Source of the DNA: Allium sativum
Taxonomy: Eukaryota > Streptophyta > Magnoliopsida > Asparagales > Amaryllidaceae
Direction of reading: 5' to 3'
Length of the DNA: 64,000 bases
Assembly: GCA_030737875.1 (NCBI GenBank)
Contig: CM060921.1
Location: 406,450,192-406,514,191, forward strand
Shown here one piece after another: positions 57,746-64,000 of the stretch (within the stretch, counting starts at the first letter, position 1; the number at the start of each line of letters is the position of its first letter). Below the pieces are notes generated by a model, which did not search any database, was not told the origin of the DNA, and saw only the letters and a program-made list of their open reading frames with translations. A program made the translations under genes and the position numbers.

Positions 57746-57872
57746 GTGGAGACCATCCGTTCTTGCCAAGTGCGGAGAGCATCCGTGCTTTGATATTAAT
57801 TATATTTGTATGGACGCACTTGCCAAGTGCGCCAATACAAATACATGAGGGCGCACTTTGGAAGTGCGCCCC
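57746..57872. repeat. GCGCACTT/AAGTGCGC palindrome cluster in the Mutator-like element
   Basis: ACGCACTTGCCAAGTGCGCC (57815-57834), then AATACAAATACATGA, then GGCGCACTTTGGAAGTGCGC (57850-57869). A related half site, CTTGCCAAGTGCGG, occurs at about 57761. The arrangement palindrome, (R)TACAAAT, palindrome is the same as in the Tekay U3 (28117-28180). Confidence 0.8.
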
Positions 57873-58004
57873 GTAAATTTTTTTTTAAATTTGGCCAGCT
57901 CATCGCTGAGTTGGCCAAAATCAGCCTATATTTGCAAATAGTTTTTTGAACCAGTCTATTTGTGCTATTAGTTTTGAAAACTAGTCTCTTTTGAAAATTT
58001 GTCC
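57867..58004. repeat. Right TIR of the Mutator-like element
   Basis: Inverse complement of 56366-56503 with about a dozen differences. The inner limit is blurred by an A/T run and by the adjacent palindromes. Confidence 0.82.
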
Positions 58005-58013
58005 TTTTAGAAA

Positions 58014-59564
58014 TAACTGATTTAATATTTCAAATTATCAAAGTATTAAACATATATCAAAAAGCTAACATGCTATGGTATATGAAAATGAAAGTAACTG
58101 AGGTCAAACTTAAATTTTGGGAATAACAAAACTGCAATCAGTCAAAACAAAATCAATATAAAGGGGAAATGAAACAAATCAATATTAAGGAAGGAACCTC
58201 AGAGGCTGTTTGAAAATGAAAACAAACTTAAGGAAGAACTGAAACAAATCAATATAAAGAAAGAGTTATACAAAAATCTAAAAATGATTTTGAAATCAAG
58301 AGTAGATATGGAAGGGGAGTCAAATAACACAATATAAAGAGGTTTACAACAAATTGAAAATGATTGTGAAATTGAAAGAGGAATGTGACCCAAATTATCT
58401 ATAATACAAACATTTTGCTAATTAAAATAAAAAGTGAAGGAAGATAAAAGACTGTATTGTAGACATAAGGATTGAAATTAACTTTGAAACGCCAAGGACA
58501 TAGGAACAGTGGAGCATGATGGATGCAACTAAATTCAAAACCAGCAATCTGACTTAGGGTCTTTATCCGTTTAGAAGAAAGGTGGTAACATGCAAGTGAA
58601 ATTATAAAATTTTATTTGATGCTTGTAGGGGATATCTAAAAACTAGGACTTGATATTGGACCTAAATTCTCATTTCTACATGATATGGTAGATTTCCATC
58701 TATCCATGCCATTTAATGAGGCAAATAAATACTTCATAGATATTATTGGTTATACCTTTGGGAAGAAATTACGTTGATTAAAAAAAATTACAAAATCGGT
58801 AAACTAATATTATACCAGCCTAATCGGAAAATAGCTAAATCTGTCATAATCTATGAAGAATCTTTAAGTGATGCCACAATTAGTATGTTCCAAATGTGGA
58901 TAAGAGATATTAAGTAGTGTATATGAAAGCTTCAATGTTAAAGTTAGATTATAACATTAAGATATCTTTATTTGAAATTCTAATAGTGGAGCAAAAGAAA
59001 TAAAAATAGTCAGATCTTAATATCAAAAGCATAGAAAGTTAGGAGGTTAATAGAGCTTACATAATGTTTTAAAGGCATAATTCTACCATCATGTACTTTA
59101 GAAATTCAGGCTTAGCAAAGTGTGGGTTGTTACACCTGCAAATATGTGGTTTTGTTTTTGTACCCATTAATGCTTTGTAATCAAGAAAACATTATAGAAT
59201 AATTAAGCATTTGTAGAATATAAACCACGTGTGCAATTGGAGCAATAAAGAAATAACAACATAAAGTAACTAAATTATCCACAACAAACATGCCAACTTC
59301 AAAAAGATAGAACTGAACTTATTATAACTCTTGAATTTTTAAGAAACACTGTAATTATGATATTGCAATGACAAAGAAGATGTCTAATAAGTGGGGAAGC
59401 CACCATAAACTTGTCTGTATTGAGTAATTAAGGTTTTAAAAAAATAGCCTATAGTCATGAGAAATCTTTGTAGTTCATGGTATGTACATCTTAGATAAAT
59501 TGATTTATGCACCACAATAACTCGATTAAATATTTTCCAATCCTAATTTGTTATGCATAAATGC

Positions 59565-59597
<33 letters not shown>

Positions 59598-61460
59598 TGT
59601 ATATATGTATATATGTATGTATGAATATATCAAAACAATATTAGTGTTGCGATTAAAGCATTAACATTAATATGCAATTACATATAGGCTGTATAGAAAT
59701 GTTTAATTCCCAGAATTGCTATAACTTACAGCAAAACGTGATGACTCACTTAAAATGGCAACATAATGTTAATATGATATCAATATGATAATAAATAAAT
59801 AAACATTTAATGTGATTGCCTTGAAATTAGTTAACGGAAATGATATCATAGCATGGGTGTTGCTTGTATTAAATAATTTTCCAAATTAGACATTTTCGTT
59901 GCTAATTTGCCTAAACATTAGGGCATCAACACACTTCAAAATTGATATGATTTCCCAATGGCAACAAATAAGAATTTTGGGTACAAATGGACACTTCCAT
60001 GTAATCTTTGCTGGAAATTTATTGCAGCTTAAATTTCACTCATAAACTTCTATGTGACATGCTAGATGCAATGGAAAAAAGGAAAACAAGATAATTAACC
60101 AAGAAACAAATTAAATGACGCATTCTAATGATAAAGAAAATGAAAAAACAAAATAAACAATGACTAAGATCGGGTAATTACGATGAACAAAAAGATAACA
60201 TGATTTGAAGATGCATATTTAACAATATTGAAACAATTATACACGAAAAACATCATGTGGTTATCAAATTTTCTTTATTTTATAGTTCACCAACAAATGA
60301 AATAACCACCAGGATGGCTAAAACATATGATATGCCAATTTCAAACATTTCAGACCACTGTTCAATTTCACCTAATCAGTTTCTCCACTATTCTTGTGTC
60401 TCATATCAGAAGTGTTAATCACATCAGTAAAATGTGAAATCTTAAAACTACAAAAATCAGTTTATGATTTCGGCAAAAGCCAAATCTGTAAATGGTTTTG
60501 CATAAAAAGGATATTTTTGTTGTTGAAATAACCACGAAATATCGTAAAATTGTTGTGGTTTATGGTGGTAAAACATGCTAGTATTTGTCAATCTGGTAGC
60601 TGAAGACATATCATATTTCAAGCAAATAATAATTAGGAGATCATATAAACTCATCACCTGATGCATGCATATCTACTATTTTATTAAGAAACATAATTGC
60701 ACTGATAACTTCTTCAAAACAAACAATGATATACTAAAATTCAAGAAGTTTAATGAGAACTGTAAAAATAATTAAGGTAAAAAAATAACTTTAATTTAGA
60801 CATATTGAATATGAATAAAGGCAGCTGCAGACTAAAACAGTTCAACTTATATTTCATACTTCTTTTGTAAAACAGGGAAAGGACGGGCATTTATATCTAA
60901 TATATTTATAGGTACGATGTTTGAAGTATCATTTTACCAAACCCCAACTCGACATCAAATTCATCATTGCAAGGATTTTTTTATAATAAATAAGCAAAAA
61001 TAGAAGGGGAGGATGGAATGAAACACAAATCTAGAAACTCAATTGGAGGAACAAATTTCATAAATTATAGAATAGAAATATTAGCCTACAGTAACAACAG
61101 TAACACATTTCTGTCGGCTCCTTAAATATGCAAAGCCATGAGTGATGGGGCGGACCAATAACTAAAAGCAATTACAATAAGTAAACAGTATAATCAATTT
61201 GATAAAAAAAGTTATCCCTGGAAGTTTAACAAAACCATTGTCCCTTTAATAAGTGCAGTACTTAGTATATCTCCAATGATATATAATTTCTTATCGTTAT
61301 GTTACATATGATTTCTTTACAAAACCAACAATTTTACAAATTAGGGAATGCAATTGATTCATCAATGAGTAAACTAAGTGCAGTGAAGTACGCTGACAGT
61401 ACATAGTTAAATGAGGCAGTACTGTTTATGTGAATTTAATTATCAGCTCTACTTTACATA
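58014..61460. other. A+T-rich intergenic DNA, no gene recognised
   Basis: No reading frame with a domain was seen on either strand. The longest frames, 58199-58393 and 60457-60666 (minus), are low-complexity. Intron-like composition would fit a large intron of a minus-strand gene, but no exon was recognised. Confidence 0.5.
59568..59623. repeat. (TATG)n microsatellite
   Basis: A run of ATGT units, interrupted once by ATATATGTAT. Confidence 0.9.
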
Positions 61461-62490
61461 TAGAAATCAATGATGAAATAGGAAGGTCAAAGTAAAAAAG
61501 ATAAGAAGTAAAGTCATAAATAACAAATAGAATAAGATAATATGGATTTGAATCCAAATATAGCATAATTTTTTCCCCTTAAATCCTAGTATGGGTAAAT
61601 GAAATGATTAATTCATAGAGGTATATTTAGACTGCAGTTTATCACCACTCCATGACGCTAGGTGTTCCACTCATCCAAAATCGTGAACAATTCAGTGATG
61701 GTAGGAAATGACAAAATAACGGTATATAGGGCATCCATAGATAAATTGATCTATCTAGTATTATACGATGAGTCATGGTGTAAACTCTAATATAAGGTAT
61801 TAAATATGTAAAAGGCAGTTTCTCTCTATTATTAGGTAATATATAAATGACAGGCGCATACGCAATATTTCTCATTAATTAGATTCAAAATACCCAGGAT
61901 CATATCATTCATGTTTTAGTTGAAAATATATTGGGTCTTAGTATAGATACTAAGCCTTAAAATTTGATGGCTAACTGTTTAGTCACAGTTCACAGAAAAA
62001 CAAATAGAAATCAATGATAAAATTGGAACGTCATAGTAAAAAAGTTAAACCAATAAAGTCATAAATAACTCCTAATATTGACAAATGATATGACAAACTA
62101 ATAAAGGTACATTTAAACTGCAGTTTATCACTACTCCATGACTCCAGGTGTTCCACTCATCCAAGATTATGAACAACTTAGTGATGGCAGGAAATGACAA
62201 AATAATGGTATACAGGGCATCCATAAGTAAATTAATTTAGTAAAATACGATGAGTCATGGTGTTAACTGTAATATAAGGTATTAAACATGTAAAAGGCAG
62301 TTTCTCTCTGTTATTAGGTAATATATAAATGACAACATACGTAATATTTCTCCCTAATTAGATTCAAAATACCAAGGATCATATCATTCATGTTTGTCTT
62401 AAAAATACTGGGTCTCAGCATAGCTACTAAGTGTTAAAATTTGATGGCTAAATGTTTAGCCACTAAGTTCACAGAAAAACAAATTAGAAA
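61461..62490. repeat. Direct tandem duplication, unit about 0.5 kb
   Basis: Unit A (61461-62004) and unit B (62005-about 62490) match along most of their length, with substitutions and small gaps. Shared blocks include TAGAAATCAATGAT at the start, CCATGACNCNAGGTGTTCCA, AAAAGGCAGTTTCTCTCT and GGATCATATCATTCATGTTT. A 77-codon minus-strand frame in unit A is not preserved in unit B. Confidence 0.85.
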
Positions 62491-64000
62491 ATTTTAAATG
62501 TGGTTCATACAAATAACTTATCAAGCACTTAATATCTTGAATATCAAAGCATATAGTGTAAGTTGCAATATGAAGGATAAAAGAGATAATACCATCAATG
62601 CATAGTTGGATATTAATGTGATTACTGACACCAACTTGCTAAACAGTTGGGGGTGCATGCAGCTACCTCAATAGTAAGAGCAGTAGTGTTGTGTAACCAA
62701 TGTGCAACAAACCTGAAACATTTAACTATTAAGAATAAGTTGTCTACATACACACATACATACATACATACATACATACATACATACCTATACATATATA
62801 GACAAAAGTGCACCTACACGCATAACTGTATACTCAGGCACATAAGCACGTGTTTGCCCTTGTATATGACAATCTTAACAGATATACAGAAAACTGTGAA
62901 CTGCATAGAGCTGGAGAAAAACCAGTACCTTTAACGAAAAACTTAATAGGCCACCAAGCAAGCAACTCCTCAAACGATCAGAAGGAAAGGATACTCGCCA
63001 ATGAGTTGATGGGAAAGGTACCAAGTGATTGTTTTATGGAGCTACTTATCATACGAATTTTCGGTGTAAGGCAGGTCATCAGCTGTAAATGACAACAATA
63101 AACAATTTATGATACGGTTATGGAACATGGAACGAAGAAGTCTCAAATTTTCCTAAGTCCGAGAGGAAAAATATGTCCAGGTTGACTCATGTTACCTTTT
63201 TTCATATATCACCCAATCAATTTGAATGTCCAATCAACATGATAACTTGCAAACTGGCAGGTTGGTCTAAAGATTTCATCACTAAAGAACAAAGTACCCA
63301 AAATTGACTCTTTTCGTTTCACGATTGAAAAAATCAGTTCATTGGATTATGAACATCACTCAGAGCAAGTACATGTAATATCATATTTGCATTATAATAT
63401 TTGTGCTATACATCGTTTCCTTAACTTAAAGTCAAACACAATTTTAACTGCAAATAGGAAGACAACCATAAACTTTCTCAGCAGCAACAACTGATTTCAA
63501 TACTCAATGATTCACACATATCAGGCAGGAAAAGAACTAAACTTAGGGCACAATAAAGTGACAAAGAACATTACCTTAGACCAATGATCTGTAGATCCAC
63601 GGGAAAATATTTGAAATAGAGACACTTAGAAGGCATGAGAGGCACACGAGAAATGATGTGGGTGAATGATTAGGAACAATGTACGTTGGACAGCTCCAAT
63701 CGTTGCTACCCGCAAGAAATGATCGTATAATTACATGGCTCAGCCGCAATTGAATTTAATTAGGGAAAGAGAAACAAAAAATGATATGAAGTGATTGTGT
63801 GGAGGAATATATGAAATGCAAAGGGGAAATGGCAGGGAGGAGCCATGGTTGCAAATCAACTATTGTAAGACAGAGCCGATTAGCCCCAAGTTAATTTAGA
63901 GTTTGGGGAGCGAAAAATCGGTGGGGTGAGAGAAAATAAGCGGATGATGATCGAAGGTGAATGGCGCTGAGGAGGGAGAAAAAAGGTAGATGATAACGCG
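62491..64000 (-). other. Possible 5' region of a minus-strand gene at the window edge
   Basis: On the minus strand, 62640-62715 is an open, non-repetitive stretch preceded by a CAG acceptor-like site. A GAAGATGG... /AAG-GTAATG donor-like site occurs near 63572-63577. The last 200 bp (about 63800-64000) is pyrimidine-rich on the minus strand, like a leader or promoter. No protein family is recognisable, and the open frames (62622-62813 minus; 62647-62934 and 62850-63092 plus) run partly through the microsatellite. A transcribed non-coding or leader region is possible; certainty is low. Confidence 0.25.
62746..62800. repeat. (CATA)n microsatellite
   Basis: A run of ACAT units within CACACATACATACATACATA. 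It is the complement type of the TATG repeat at 59568. Confidence 0.9.

Larger units (their letters stand above)
56366..58004 (+). mobile_element. Gene-carrying Mutator-like element (Pack-MULE type)
   Basis: Terminal inverted repeats of about 138 bp begin GGACAAATTTTCAAAAGAG at 56366. They are mirrored at the right end, 58004, with only scattered mismatches. A perfect 9-bp duplication TTTTAGAAA flanks it (56357-56365 and 58005-58013). Long TIRs with a 9-bp TSD are the Mutator signature. There is no transposase. The interior holds a MITE (56645-57222), a TATA-driven arabinogalactan-peptide-like gene (57341-57544) and the palindrome pair (57812-57872). It is therefore a non-autonomous MULE that has taken up, or been built around, a host-type gene. 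Confidence 0.85.

Noticed and set aside
62622..62813. Minus-strand frame with a Tyr-Val-Cys-Met repeat as a repeat protein
   Set aside because: The repeat is simply the translated CATA microsatellite.

Overview
The window looks like A+T-rich intergenic DNA from a flowering plant with a repeat-rich genome. The evidence is chromovirus-type Ty3/gypsy elements primed by initiator Met-tRNA (TGGTATCAGAGC binding sites), hAT, CACTA and Mutator-like sequences, GT-AG introns, and one arabinogalactan-peptide-like gene. I cannot name the species. Almost everything from 1 kb to 58 kb is mobile-element sequence, much of it in nested insertions whose target-site duplications (TSDs) can be read directly. 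No bacterial, organellar, tRNA or rRNA gene was seen.

Left part (1-14.8 kb), an old graveyard. It holds a MITE-like inverted-repeat element (660-1249), a broken hAT transposase gene (1344-4313) split by a second MITE with an 8-bp TSD, and a LINE endonuclease fragment (about 5430-6187). Several minus-strand gypsy pieces follow (6188-8306). Then comes a 2.9-kb LTR with its polypurine tract and a decayed integrase/RNase H/RT region (8307-13615), which ends abruptly against a CACTA transposase-associated fragment.

Middle (14.8-26.3 kb). A foldback element has arms made of GGTATCATTTTT repeats. Inserted in it is a gag-only LTR retrotransposon (TR-GAG type, 15597-24853) with 3.6-kb LTRs, a PBS, a PPT, an open gag frame and no pol.

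Right-middle (27.9-55.1 kb). A Tekay-like chromovirus with TSD TGTTT has itself been hit twice: by a 4.1-kb solo LTR inside its integrase (TSD TAGAC) and by a 12.2-kb coding-less LARD inside its 3' LTR (TSD CTTTA). Its reverse transcriptase is largely missing and partly replaced by a piece of another LTR. The TR-GAG and the Tekay element share gag, LTR and 3'-UTR sequence, so the TR-GAG is probably a non-autonomous relative. The solo LTR and the LARD belong to one further family.

Right end (55.1-64 kb). A 1.6-kb Mutator-like element with about 138-bp terminal inverted repeats and a perfect 9-bp TSD (56366-58004) carries the only plausibly functional host-type gene: a 67-residue arabinogalactan-peptide-like protein. 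A MITE ends a few bases upstream of that gene's TATA box. The last 6 kb is A+T-rich, with TATG/CATA microsatellites and a half-kilobase tandem duplication. The edge may hold the start of a minus-strand gene.

The most unusual signals are: the gene-carrying Mutator-like element; a pair of GCGCACTT/AAGTGCGC palindromes shared by that DNA transposon and the U3 of the Tekay retrotransposon; a paired stem-loop with compensatory changes in the predicted leader of two LTR families; and a hairpin array in the LARD LTR.
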